In this document: in pieces, positions 1 through 6,396 of the stretch | Layout of the letters: every line of letters begins with the position of its first letter | How positions within the stretch are numbered: the first letter of the stretch is position 1 | Translations under genes and position numbers: made by a program | Assembly (NCBI GenBank): GCA_022599995.1 | Contig: JAHZLG010000174.1 | Location: 1 to 6,610, forward strand | Length of the DNA: 6,610 nt | Source: Alphaproteobacteria bacterium | GTDB taxonomy: Bacteria; Pseudomonadota; Alphaproteobacteria; CBDBCS01; JAHZLG01 | Reading direction: 5' to 3' | The notes under the pieces: generated by a model | Seen by the model: the letters and a program-made list of their open reading frames with translations, nothing else | Told to the model about the DNA's origin: nothing | Databases searched by the model: none

Positions 1-804
1 CGGACGATCGTCAACGATCTTCCCTTCGTGCACCGTCACATAGCGCGTCGCAAATCCCGCCAGTGCCTCACGATCGTGACTGATCACGACTGAGGTGGCA
101 AACAGACGGTCGACCGCTGCCAGTGTCCGAACACGCCGCGCCCGGTCTAGAGCCGAGACCGGCTCATCGCAGACAATCATCGCCGAAGTACGCAGGGCAC
201 ACATGACCAGCAATGCGCGTTGGGCTTGTCCTCCCGAAAGCTCGTGCGGGAAGCGTTCCAAGTGCTCGGGCAACAGCCCACTTTGCGCCCAAAGCTGATC
301 ACGACGGCTGATAAGGCCCCTGCGATCAACGAGGCACTCATCCCCCGCGGTCGCCGGTGCAACGTCGGCGTGCCGAAGCCGTTCTTGGCAAACCCAATCG
401 AGCTGCCTCCGCACGCGGGTCAGCGGATGAAACGCAGCCTGTGCCTCTTGTGCCATGTAAACGATCCGTGTGCCGCGCACCGCAAGCCAAGCCTGCTCAT
501 CACCCCCCACATCAAGCCACCCCTCCTGCCCTTCCCACCCCTCGGCAGGCGTGGCGGCAGGGGTGCAAGAAGACTGCAAAACAGCGACCTGCCCTGTCCC
601 ATGCACCGCAGGCATGTCGGCGACCAATCCGCACATGGCAGAGGCAAGCAAGGTTTTGCCGCTTCCCGTTGCACCAATGATGCCGACGCGCTCGCCAACT
701 GCCACCGAGAAGGACGGCACATCAAGCAACACCTGTCCCGCATAACTGGTAACCGACACCCGGCGCAGGCGGATTGCCGTTGCTCGCTGTTTTTCGTCAA
801 CCAC
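1..804 (-). CDS. ABC transporter ATP-binding protein, DppD/OppD type (3' end outside window)
   Basis: This is the ATP-hydrolysing subunit of a peptide/nickel-class ABC importer, acting on the inner face of the cytoplasmic membrane with the two permeases upstream. The frame is open for 268 codons to the window edge. In order it shows Walker A GATGSGKT (residues 44-51), the Q-loop glutamine in YMAQEAQ (119), the signature LSGGQAQR (189-196), Walker B AMIVCDEP (208-215, catalytic E214), the D-loop SALD (217-220) and the switch histidine in ISHD (243). All catalytic elements are present, so the protein should be active. The start is GTG at 804-802: an in-frame TAG lies at 816-814, and AGGA at 815-812 gives a 7-base spacer. 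It overlaps the stop of the upstream permease by 8 bases (GTGGTTGA), indicating translational coupling. The missing C-terminus would hold the oligopeptide-transporter tail. Order B-C-ATPase suggests DppD, but a fused double ATPase or a nickel-type subunit cannot be excluded. Confidence 0.93.
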   Translation of the reverse strand, partial: MVDEKQRATAIRLRRVSVTSYAGQVLLDVPSFSVAVGERVGIIGATGSGKTLLASAMCGLVADMPAVHGTGQVAVLQSSCTPAATPAEGWEGQEGWLDVGGDEQAWLAVRGTRIVYMAQEAQAAFHPLTRVRRQLDWVCQERLRHADVAPATAGDECLVDRRGLISRRDQLWAQSGLLPEHLERFPHELSGGQAQRALLVMCALRTSAMIVCDEPVSALDRARRVRTLAAVDRLFATSVVISHDREALAGFATRYVTVHEGKIVDDRP

Positions 805-1627
805 GGAGCAATCCTAATTCCTGATAACGGCGAAGGGTCTCAGCAAGCCCGCCAAAGAGCAACGCCGATGCCAGGATAACGCATCCCGGGCCAAACAGTT
901 GCCACGGCGCAATGATCGCAAAACTGTGCGCCTCATAGAGCATGCGCCCCAAAGAAGGAGTCGGAGGTTGGACGCCATAACCAAGATAGCTCAACCCTGC
1001 CTCGATCAGCAGGTTCAACGACACCTGCAAAAAAGCATGGACAGTCAAGCCACTCAGCACAAAAGGCAGGATATGACGCAGGTAGATCGCCAAGCGAGGG
1101 GCAGCCTCAACCGAGGCGAGCCGCGTATGCCACGCGGTTTGGAGCGTCTGAATCATCACATATGACTGCCGAGCGAACACCGCGGCGCTAAAAACCGCAA
1201 GGGCAATGACAACATTCCACGCATCGGGAGGGCGAGACGCCGCCAGCACAATCGCGGTCAGCACGACCGGGAAAGCAAACACCACATCAACCGAGCGATA
1301 GGCATGGCGACGCAATAACGGACGCATTCCCTGCAAGACTCCCCCCCAGATCACGCCCACCACCAACCCCAGCATGGTTGCCCCGACCGCCACCGCATAG
1401 GAGGGTAACACGGCAACCATCACCCTTGAGAGAACATCTCTTCCATAGGCATCGGTGCCGAGCGGGTGTTGCCAAGACGTGCCGAGAAACCGCGCCGATG
1501 CTTGCACCATGTGCGGATCATAGGGGGTCCATAGTTGTCCGAGGCCCGCAAAGCCGAGCGCAACCAGTGCCGCAATCAGTGGCAGCATCCGAGCAGAAAA
1601 CCAAGGAGAGGCTGGACGGGGTTTCAT
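797..1627 (-). CDS. dppC: ABC transporter permease, DppC/OppC family
   Basis: This is one of the two membrane subunits that form the channel of a dipeptide/oligopeptide/nickel-class importer. It is 276 residues long, slightly short for the family. Hydrophobic segments lie at about 13-33, 75-98, 113-131, 137-152, 190-210 and 238-262. The family's N-proximal signature HPLGTDAYGRD is at 54-64, and GLSYLGYGVQPPTPSLGRML at 211-230 matches the conserved cytoplasmic loop near the C-terminus. The ATPase-contacting EAA loop (about 168-188, ending LRHILP) is degenerate, with no glycine at the usual conserved place. The ATG at 1627 has no clear Shine-Dalgarno sequence. It lies between two copies of a 14-base repeat, so the N-terminus may have been reshaped; the next in-frame ATG is codon 14, just before the first membrane segment. 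The stop overlaps the ATPase start. The symbol marks the family, not a proven dipeptide substrate. Confidence 0.93.
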   Translation of the reverse strand: MKPRPASPWFSARMLPLIAALVALGFAGLGQLWTPYDPHMVQASARFLGTSWQHPLGTDAYGRDVLSRVMVAVLPSYAVAVGATMLGLVVGVIWGGVLQGMRPLLRRHAYRSVDVVFAFPVVLTAIVLAASRPPDAWNVVIALAVFSAAVFARQSYVMIQTLQTAWHTRLASVEAAPRLAIYLRHILPFVLSGLTVHAFLQVSLNLLIEAGLSYLGYGVQPPTPSLGRMLYEAHSFAIIAPWQLFGPGCVILASALLFGGLAETLRRYQELGLLRG

Positions 1628-1655
1628 GGAGCAAGGGGGCGCAAGGAGAGGCTGG
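1602..1655. repeat. 14-base direct repeat flanking the dppC start codon
   Basis: CAAGGAGAGGCTGG occurs at 1602-1615 and again at 1642-1655, 40 bases apart, on either side of the dppC ATG (1627-1625). The first copy encodes residues of the short dppC N-terminus before the first membrane segment. The second adjoins the stem-loop pair. Recombination between the copies would remove the start codon. Confidence 0.75.
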
Positions 1656-1722
1656 GAATTAAGCCCGATTAGGCGGGCTATGTGGCAGGGGAGCTAAACC
1701 CGACGAGAGGGCTATGTGGCAG
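1654..1722 (-). repeat. Tandem pair of stem-loop repeats in the dppB-dppC gap
   Basis: Read on the minus (mRNA) strand, two adjoining units of 34 bases (1722-1689) and 35 bases (1688-1654) both begin CTGCCACATAGCCC. The second forms a perfect 6-base stem AGCCCG/CGGGCT around a 6-base loop (1679-1662), followed by TTAATT. The first forms the same hairpin with weaker pairing: AGCCC against GGGTT, including a G-T pair. The left arms are identical and the loops differ. In the transcript the pair would lie shortly before the dppC start, so it could slow RNA decay, set a processing site or act as a weak terminator; the T-run is poor for the last. Confidence 0.75.
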
Positions 1723-1870
1723 AAGGAGGACAAAGCTGGGAGGCAAGAGGGCGCGTGCCATAATGCAGGAGCGCAAGCAAACAAGCCCTTCAAGGCAAGG
1801 CGTGTAGGGAAGCAATTCCAAGGCACAAGCAGGAATGGCAAGGCCGGATTGCGGCCGAACAAAAGAGACC
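1723..1870. other. Remainder of the dppB-dppC intergenic gap
   Basis: These 148 bases complete the 243-base gap after the dppB stop. No coding frame of its own is convincing; the minus frame through here is out of frame with both permeases. Several CAAGGC/GGCAAGG words recur between about 1790 and 1845, and a small hairpin GGAA-GCAA-TTCC lies at about 1809-1820. No good promoter or terminator was recognised. Confidence 0.5.
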
Positions 1871-2875
1871 CTAGCGCATCTGGTCTTCGTGATAGCTCCG
1901 CCAATCTACCCGCCGCATTCCCCAAGAGATCGCGATCGTCACCAGCACGACTGCCAGACTTATCAGCCATGTCAGCGTGCGAAGCAATGTATGGTCGCGC
2001 TCTTCGGTGGCGTGGAGCAAAAGCCGTCCAATGCCGGGAAGGGCAAACACATTCTCGATAATAACCGCCCCCGCAACGAAAATTGCCACCTGCATGCCAA
2101 CCACCGAGGCAAGCGGCGCAATGCTCAACGGCAGGGCGTTTTGCCAGCGGACACGTCGCCGGGTTCCTCCGAGTGCCCGCATTGTCCGCACGCTGGTGTG
2201 GGTCAGGTTGCTCTCAACCCCCGACCGCACCAGCAGGGCAAACAACGCCATCTGCGGCAGTGCCAACGCCAAGGCAGGCAACAGGAAATGCTTCACCGAT
2301 GCAATCCCTATCCCGCTAGCAGCCGAGCCAACATCGCGCACTAAGCCTCCGCTCGGCAACCACCCCAGTGCAATGGCAAACAACCATATCAACAAGGTGC
2401 CAAGCCAGAAATTAGGGGTGGCAATCAGCACTATCAGCAGAGACGTAGCCAGTCGCTTCGCAAGAGAGGCTGGGTAACGCACCAAATACACCCCGATCAC
2501 AATGCCAAACCCGGTCGAGAAAAGAAGGGCCATCACCCCCAAGGTAAGGCTGGCAGGCAGCCGTTCAAGGATGACGGCGCCCACCGGTAACTGCCAGACT
2601 TCGCTCTGCGCGGCGAGGGGATGGCGTATCCAATCGGCGAAACGCTGCCAATGCGGACGATTCAATCCGCGGTGCTCTTCGGCGATGGCGATTGTCTCGC
2701 TGGTCGCACTGATGCCCAGTGATTGATCAACGCTCGACCCCGGCAAGAGTGCGGTCATCCCATAGGCAATGACTGCGAGCACGAATGCCATGGCACAAAA
2801 GCGCACCATGCCCTTGCCCCACCAAACAAGGCTGCGCAAGCAACGCTCCCTAAGGCGAAGCGGCGAGGTCACCAT
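1871..2875 (-). CDS. dppB: ABC transporter permease, DppB/OppB family
   Basis: This is the second membrane subunit of the peptide/nickel-class importer and the partner of the DppC-type protein downstream. With the chosen ATG (2875) it has 334 residues. A first membrane segment at about 23-46 ends in ALLPGSS, the usual DppB position of LLPGDP. A periplasmic stretch of about 60 residues follows, then a hydrophobic core beginning LTLGVMALLFSTG and the family motif TPNFWLGTLLIWLFAIALGW. The EAA loop reads RTMRALGGTRRRVRWQNALP, keeping its glycine. IIENVFALPGIGRLLLHA matches the highly conserved VVETVFxxPGxGxLL. The start is uncertain: TTG at 2896 (341 residues), ATG at 2875, and ATG at 2809 (312 residues) are in frame, none with a strong Shine-Dalgarno. 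I chose 2875 because it keeps the arginine-rich N-terminus normal for DppB. It lies 68 bases after the reductase gene and 243 bases before dppC, an unusually long gap for such a pair. Confidence 0.92.
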   Translation of the reverse strand: MVTSPLRLRERCLRSLVWWGKGMVRFCAMAFVLAVIAYGMTALLPGSSVDQSLGISATSETIAIAEEHRGLNRPHWQRFADWIRHPLAAQSEVWQLPVGAVILERLPASLTLGVMALLFSTGFGIVIGVYLVRYPASLAKRLATSLLIVLIATPNFWLGTLLIWLFAIALGWLPSGGLVRDVGSAASGIGIASVKHFLLPALALALPQMALFALLVRSGVESNLTHTSVRTMRALGGTRRRVRWQNALPLSIAPLASVVGMQVAIFVAGAVIIENVFALPGIGRLLLHATEERDHTLLRTLTWLISLAVVLVTIAISWGMRRVDWRSYHEDQMR

Positions 2876-2897
2876 AACAGCAGACAAGGAAAACAAT

Positions 2898-2915
2898 GTT
2901 GATAAGGTTGATAAG
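2898..2915. repeat. Two-copy 9-base tandem repeat (GTTGATAAG)
   Basis: Two perfect copies of GTTGATAAG lie end to end in the gap between the reductase and dppB. They sit just upstream of the possible TTG start of dppB at 2896. Apart from this and a CCCGCGGG palindrome nearby, the 68-base gap shows no terminator, so readthrough from the reductase into dppB is plausible. Confidence 0.6.
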
Positions 2916-2943
2916 TAAGCATCCCGCGGGGCATCTCGACCGA

Positions 2944-4065
2944 CTAGCCCGTCGCCTTGCCGACACCAAGCTTGCGCTGCAACTGCGAACTGGAAGTTGT
3001 GTATTGAAACCGCAACCGTCGGTCGGGATAGACATAGCGAAACACCTGTTGCGCCATCAATGCCGCCTCGTGGAAGCCCGAAAGGATCAGCTTCAGCTTG
3101 CCGGGATAGTGATTGATATCACCGATGGCAAAGACGCCGGGAACCGAGGTTTCAAATTTCTCGGTATCGACAACAATCAACCCATCGTGCATGGCAAGCC
3201 CAAAATCCGCAACGGGTCCCGGCTTCATGGTCAGCCCATAAAATGCCAAAACGTGATCGCAGGTGAGGGTCTCGATTGTGGTGGGGTCGGTTTTCACATC
3301 GAGCAAGAGCGGGGCAGGCCCCTCGGCCTTGTTCGCGGCACCCTCGGCCTTGTTCGCCGTGCCATCGGACTGGCTGTCTCGCTCGCCCATGGCGTGCGGC
3401 GCTCCGATGACGAGGCCGATACTGCCAGCCTCTATGGCAAGGTGCAATTTGCGGACGCTGTCAGGGGCAGCACGAAATTCTGGGCGACGGTGTACCACGG
3501 TAAGCGAGGCGGCATCTTCGTAAAGGGCTAACGCCCAATCCACTGCGGAGTCGCCTCCTCCACAAACAACGAGGTGTTGCTTGGCAAATTGCTTGCGCTG
3601 ACGCACCGCATACCAAAGACGACGTCCCTCGTAGCCGGCAGCATCGGCGATGGGAAGGCGTTTGGGGGTGAAATTTCCCCCTCCGCTGGCGACAACGAGC
3701 ACCTTGGCGGTATACACACCCCCTTCGTCGGTTCGCACCTGATAAAGGAGTGCCCCCTCTTCATCGGTTGATTTCGTGTACTCGATCACCGTTGTCCCGA
3801 GCAAGAATTCGGGGTTGAACGGTTTTATTTGCTCCATCAGCGCATCGGTAAGCTCTTGTCCGGTGATAACCGGAAAGGCTGGAATGTCGTAGATTGGCTT
3901 CTCGGGGTAAAGCTCGGCACACTGCCCGCCCACCTTATCGAGGGTATCGATCAAAAGGCATCCCACATCATTGAGTCCCAGCTCGAACACGGCAAACAAG
4001 CCCACGGGGCCAGCCCCAATGATAATGGCATCGTAGTGCGACTTGGACGGAGGAGGAGGAGGCAA
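2944..4065 (-). CDS. Ferredoxin--NADP+ reductase, thioredoxin-reductase-like type
   Basis: This soluble FAD enzyme passes electrons between NADPH and ferredoxin or flavodoxin. It has the FAD dinucleotide motif IIIGAGPVG at residues 14-22, DKVGGQCAELYPEKPIYDIP at 43-62, the NADP(H) motif VVCGGGDSAVDW at 166-177 followed by VVHRRPEFR at 190-198, and the second FAD motif GVFAIGDINHYPGKLKLILS at 310-329. The redox CxxC of true thioredoxin reductases is absent. The C-terminal tail YTTSSSQLQRKLGV carries the aromatic residue that stacks on flavin in this family. There is no in-frame ATG near the N-terminus. TTG at 4065 gives MPPPPPSKSHYDAIIIGAGP, matching the usual short lead; TTG at 4119 would add 18 unlike residues and begin inside a tandem repeat. 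A linker before strand LLLDVK has a 7-residue duplication, TANKAEG-AANKAEG (236-249). The gene may be first in the operon with the transporter genes, but there is no functional link. Confidence 0.95.
   Translation of the reverse strand: MPPPPPSKSHYDAIIIGAGPVGLFAVFELGLNDVGCLLIDTLDKVGGQCAELYPEKPIYDIPAFPVITGQELTDALMEQIKPFNPEFLLGTTVIEYTKSTDEEGALLYQVRTDEGGVYTAKVLVVASGGGNFTPKRLPIADAAGYEGRRLWYAVRQRKQFAKQHLVVCGGGDSAVDWALALYEDAASLTVVHRRPEFRAAPDSVRKLHLAIEAGSIGLVIGAPHAMGERDSQSDGTANKAEGAANKAEGPAPLLLDVKTDPTTIETLTCDHVLAFYGLTMKPGPVADFGLAMHDGLIVVDTEKFETSVPGVFAIGDINHYPGKLKLILSGFHEAALMAQQVFRYVYPDRRLRFQYTTSSSQLQRKLGVGKATG
3320..3361. repeat. In-frame 21-base tandem duplication inside the reductase gene
   Basis: Units 3320-3340 and 3341-3361 share their first 17 bases (CCCTCGGCCTTGTTCGC) and differ only near the end. 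On the coding strand they encode TANKAEG followed by AANKAEG. The duplication lies in a polar linker between the NADP-binding HRR region and the return strand to the FAD domain, where an added surface loop should be tolerated. Confidence 0.85.
4049..4062. repeat. GGA trinucleotide tract encoding pentaproline
   Basis: A GGAGGAGGAGGAGG tract on the plus strand reads CCT-CCT-CCT-CCT on the coding strand of the reductase. With the following CCG it gives five prolines directly after the proposed TTG start. Such tracts can change length by slippage, and each step stays in frame. A run of prolines at the N-terminus would be expected to need elongation factor P for efficient translation. Confidence 0.7.
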
Positions 4066-4107
4066 AACCGAACCGATGATTGAAACAGGGGAAAAGCACG
4101 AAGAGCA

Positions 4108-4180
4108 CCTAATACGCAAGCCTAATACGCAAACCTAGCTTGGTGCAACCTAGCTTGATGCAAACCTAACTAGATGCAAA
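4108..4180. repeat. Five-unit degenerate tandem repeat upstream of the reductase
   Basis: Five successive units each begin CCTA and end GCAA/GCAAA/GCAAG: 4108-4120 and 4121-4133 (CCTAATACGCAAR, 13 bases, nearly identical), 4134-4148 (CCTAGCTTGGTGCAA), 4149-4164 (CCTAGCTTGATGCAAA) and 4165-4180 (CCTAACTAGATGCAAA). The array lies where the reductase promoter or leader should be. It also overlaps the furthest-upstream possible reductase start, TTG at 4119. Confidence 0.8.
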
Positions 4181-4377
4181 ATGGGGCAAATCAAAAATAC
4201 CGGTGACCTTGACCGCGCAGGCGATACGGGCGGTCAAGCCGACAAAGAAATGTGGTCACTGCCGCGATGGTTACGCCCTACAAGCGTCGATGTCAAGAAA
4301 TGCCACGAAAGCAGGCAATGCCCCCGCTGCTCACACGGCGCAGAAAGCGCATGCAGGGGGGCGGCTTGCGTTCGTGC
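4181..4377. other. Divergent intergenic region between reductase and synthetase
   Basis: About 200 bases lie between the tandem repeat upstream of the reductase and the synthetase promoter. A -35-like TTGACC at 4209-4214 lacks a matching -10. No terminator, clear operator palindrome or RNA gene was recognised. All three plus frames are largely open, as is common in GC-rich DNA; one of them (4203-4406, GTG start, 67 codons, with a CGHC motif) is listed as a finding rather than a gene. Confidence 0.4.
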
Positions 4378-4407
4378 TTGATTTGGAGGCAATCGCTAAG
4401 GCATAAT
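4378..4407 (+). promoter_or_regulatory. Putative sigma70-type promoter of the acyl-CoA synthetase gene
   Basis: A -35-like TTGATT (4378-4383) and a -10-like CATAAT (4402-4407, five of six consensus bases) are separated by 18 bases. Counting from the -10, position +1 falls on the A of the ATG at 4414. The transcript would therefore be leaderless, which fits the lack of a properly spaced Shine-Dalgarno sequence: GGAGG at 4385-4389 is 24 bases away. This is inferred from hexamer match and spacing only. Confidence 0.5.
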
Positions 4408-4413
4408 GGCACC

Positions 4414-6366
4414 ATGAATAACGAGCTGCCTCGCGACAACAACACCCTGCCTAAGGTCATTCGTCACAATGCCCACTATCGTGCAGACATCATTGCGTGG
4501 CGCGAGAAAGAATTTGGGATTTGGCAACAATGGACGTGGGCAGAGGTGCTCGCCCGCGTCACCGAGTATGCCAGTGGCATGGCAAAGGCGGGCATTGCAC
4601 GTCATGATCGCGTTGCCATCATTTGCGGCAATCGTCCGCAGTCATACTGGTCGATTGTGGCGTTGCAAACGCTCGGGGCGATTCCTGTTCCTCAGTACCA
4701 CGACGCAGTCGCCGAGGAGTTGGCATGGGTCTTAGACTTTGCCGAGGTCACCGCCGCCATTGTCGAGAACCAAGAGCAATGCGACAAGGTGCTGTTGGCG
4801 CAACAAAGCAATCCTCGTATTCGCAACATATTCTACGACGATGAAAAGGGCATGGAGGGCTACAGCGATGGGCTTCAGCTCTGCTCGCTCGAGCATCTGC
4901 GCGACGTAGGCAAGCTCGAGCTGGTCGACCACCCTGAGCTTGTCAACGATGGCATCAGCCGTGGGAGCGCCGACGACATCGCGATTATCCCCTTCACTTC
5001 GGGGACAACAGGCAAGGCCAAAGGGGTGATGCTGACCCACGCCAATGTCTTGGAAGCTGCCCGCATGGGGATTGATTTTGACAAGGTGACCGTGAAGGAT
5101 TCGATGATGAGTTACCTGCCGATTGCGTGGGTTGGCGACTTTATCTTCTCCCTTTGCATGGCATCGGTGGCCGGGTTCAGCGTGAATTGCCCGGAATCCG
5201 AAGAGACCTTCCTGCACGACATGAACGAAATCGGCCCTACACTGTTCTTTGCCCCGCCCCGCGTGCTTGAGGGTCTTTATGCCCGCATGACCGTGCGCAT
5301 GACGGAGGCATCGGCACTCAAGCGAGCCCTCTATAACTGGGGGGTGTCGGTGGCAACGAGGATAGGGTCGCGCATCTATGGGCGCGAAAAGGTGGGGGTG
5401 CTTGATCACGTGCAGCACTTCTTTGCATCCGCCTTGGTGACTGCCCCCTTGCTGAATCGCACGGGTTTCCGCCATATCCGCGTGGCATACACGGGTGGCG
5501 AGGCCATCGGGGTGGACGTGTTTCAATTTTATCGCGGCATTGGGATGAATCTCAAACAGCTCTATGGGGCGACCGAGGCAAGCGTGTTCATCACCCAGCA
5601 ACCGGATGAAGAAGTCAGTCTGGACACGGTCGGCAAACCCCTGCCGGGCATCGACGTGAAGATTGCCGATTCGGGGGAGGTGCTCATTACTAGTCCCGGG
5701 GTGTTCAGGGGCTACCTGAAGGACGATGCCGAAACGGCGAGTGTCCGCACCGAAGATGGCTGGCTCAAAACAGGCGATGCAGGCTACATTGATGACCGCG
5801 GGCACCTGCGAATCATCGACCGGGCGAAAGATGTGGGGAAACTAGACAGTGGTCTTTTGTTTGCCCCGCGTTTTGTCGAGAATGCGGCGAAATTCTCCCC
5901 GTTCATTAGCGAGGTCGTGTCCTTTGGTCATGCCCGTCCGCACGTGGTTGCCATTGTCAACATCGATTTCGAAGTCATCGGCACATGGGCTGAGCAAAAA
6001 AAGCTTGCCTATTCGGGCTACCGCGACCTTGCCCTCCACCCTGAGGTCGCCTCGCTGATTGCCGCTGAGATCGCAACCGCCAACCAACGGATAGGCAACG
6101 ACAAAACAATGCACGGCTGTGTTATCACGCGCTTCGTGGTCTTGCACAAGGCGCTTGATGCGGATGATGGCGAGCTGACCCGAACGCGCAAGCTCCGCCG
6201 CACGACAATCACCGAGCGTTATCAACCCGTGATTGATGCCCTCTATGATCTTCAAGTTGCTGATGTTCACTGTGTTGCTTCGATAACTTTCGAAGACGGC
6301 AAGACGGGCACCTCCGAAGCCACGCTGAAGATTTGGGATGTTCCTCCCGGTGCCGGCACGCGTTAA
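4414..6366 (+). CDS. Long-chain acyl-CoA synthetase-like AMP-binding ligase
   Basis: This cytoplasmic adenylate-forming enzyme activates a carboxylic acid with ATP to an acyl-AMP and then to the CoA thioester. It has 650 residues, normal for the long-chain branch. Motifs include the phosphate loop TSGTTGKAKGVMLTH (195-209), SYLPIAWVGD (233-242), PTLFFAPPRVLEG (275-287), the adenine/acid-site motif AYTGGEAIG (358-366), YGATEAS (384-390), and GWLKTGDAGYID (449-460) with the ribose-binding aspartate. The hinge is DRAKDVGKLDSG (469-480) followed by LFAPRFVEN, in place of the usual GG-NI-P-EIE. The C-terminal region has ELTRTRKLRR (587-596), with K593 a candidate for the catalytic lysine. The ATG at 4414 was chosen over the 54-codon upstream extension because family similarity begins there and a promoter -10 lies just before it. 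The chain length or aromatic nature of the substrate cannot be read from sequence. Relatives of this branch often neighbour branched-chain amino-acid-type transporter genes; here only the left side is visible. Confidence 0.95.
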   Translation: MNNELPRDNNTLPKVIRHNAHYRADIIAWREKEFGIWQQWTWAEVLARVTEYASGMAKAGIARHDRVAIICGNRPQSYWSIVALQTLGAIPVPQYHDAVAEELAWVLDFAEVTAAIVENQEQCDKVLLAQQSNPRIRNIFYDDEKGMEGYSDGLQLCSLEHLRDVGKLELVDHPELVNDGISRGSADDIAIIPFTSGTTGKAKGVMLTHANVLEAARMGIDFDKVTVKDSMMSYLPIAWVGDFIFSLCMASVAGFSVNCPESEETFLHDMNEIGPTLFFAPPRVLEGLYARMTVRMTEASALKRALYNWGVSVATRIGSRIYGREKVGVLDHVQHFFASALVTAPLLNRTGFRHIRVAYTGGEAIGVDVFQFYRGIGMNLKQLYGATEASVFITQQPDEEVSLDTVGKPLPGIDVKIADSGEVLITSPGVFRGYLKDDAETASVRTEDGWLKTGDAGYIDDRGHLRIIDRAKDVGKLDSGLLFAPRFVENAAKFSPFISEVVSFGHARPHVVAIVNIDFEVIGTWAEQKKLAYSGYRDLALHPEVASLIAAEIATANQRIGNDKTMHGCVITRFVVLHKALDADDGELTRTRKLRRTTITERYQPVIDALYDLQVADVHCVASITFEDGKTGTSEATLKIWDVPPGAGTR

Positions 6367-6396
6367 TCTTCCCCGCCGGCAGGTGGCGTACCCCGC

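Noticed and set aside
60..125. Suspected frameshift before the switch histidine of the ATPase
   Set aside because: Re-reading 91-110 showed no shift: the frame continues through DRLFATSVVISHD to the window edge.
220..879. Plus-strand open frame (219 codons) opposite the ABC ATPase
   Set aside because: The minus strand has a full set of ABC ATPase motifs in one continuous frame; the plus frame is a shadow.
1662..1679. Intrinsic terminator between dppB and dppC
   Set aside because: The stem is only six pairs and is followed by TTAATT rather than a T-run, so termination is not well supported.
1659..1970. Minus-strand frame (103 codons) across the dppB-dppC gap
   Set aside because: It overlaps the dppB 3' end out of frame, and its gap portion is a translation of short repeats; it resembles no known protein.
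2896..3531. Plus-strand open frame (211 codons) opposite the reductase
   Set aside because: The opposite strand encodes a complete reductase with all FAD and NADP motifs; this frame shows no motif.
4406..4417. Three-codon upstream ORF (ATGGCACCATGA) overlapping the synthetase ATG
   Set aside because: It starts within the predicted -10 box, so it would not be in the transcript if the promoter call is right; such a short frame is expected by chance.
4732..5805. Long minus-strand open frame (357 codons) opposite the synthetase
   Set aside because: It mirrors a strongly supported plus-strand gene, has a histidine/arginine-rich composition typical of antisense frames in GC-rich DNA, and shows no family motif.
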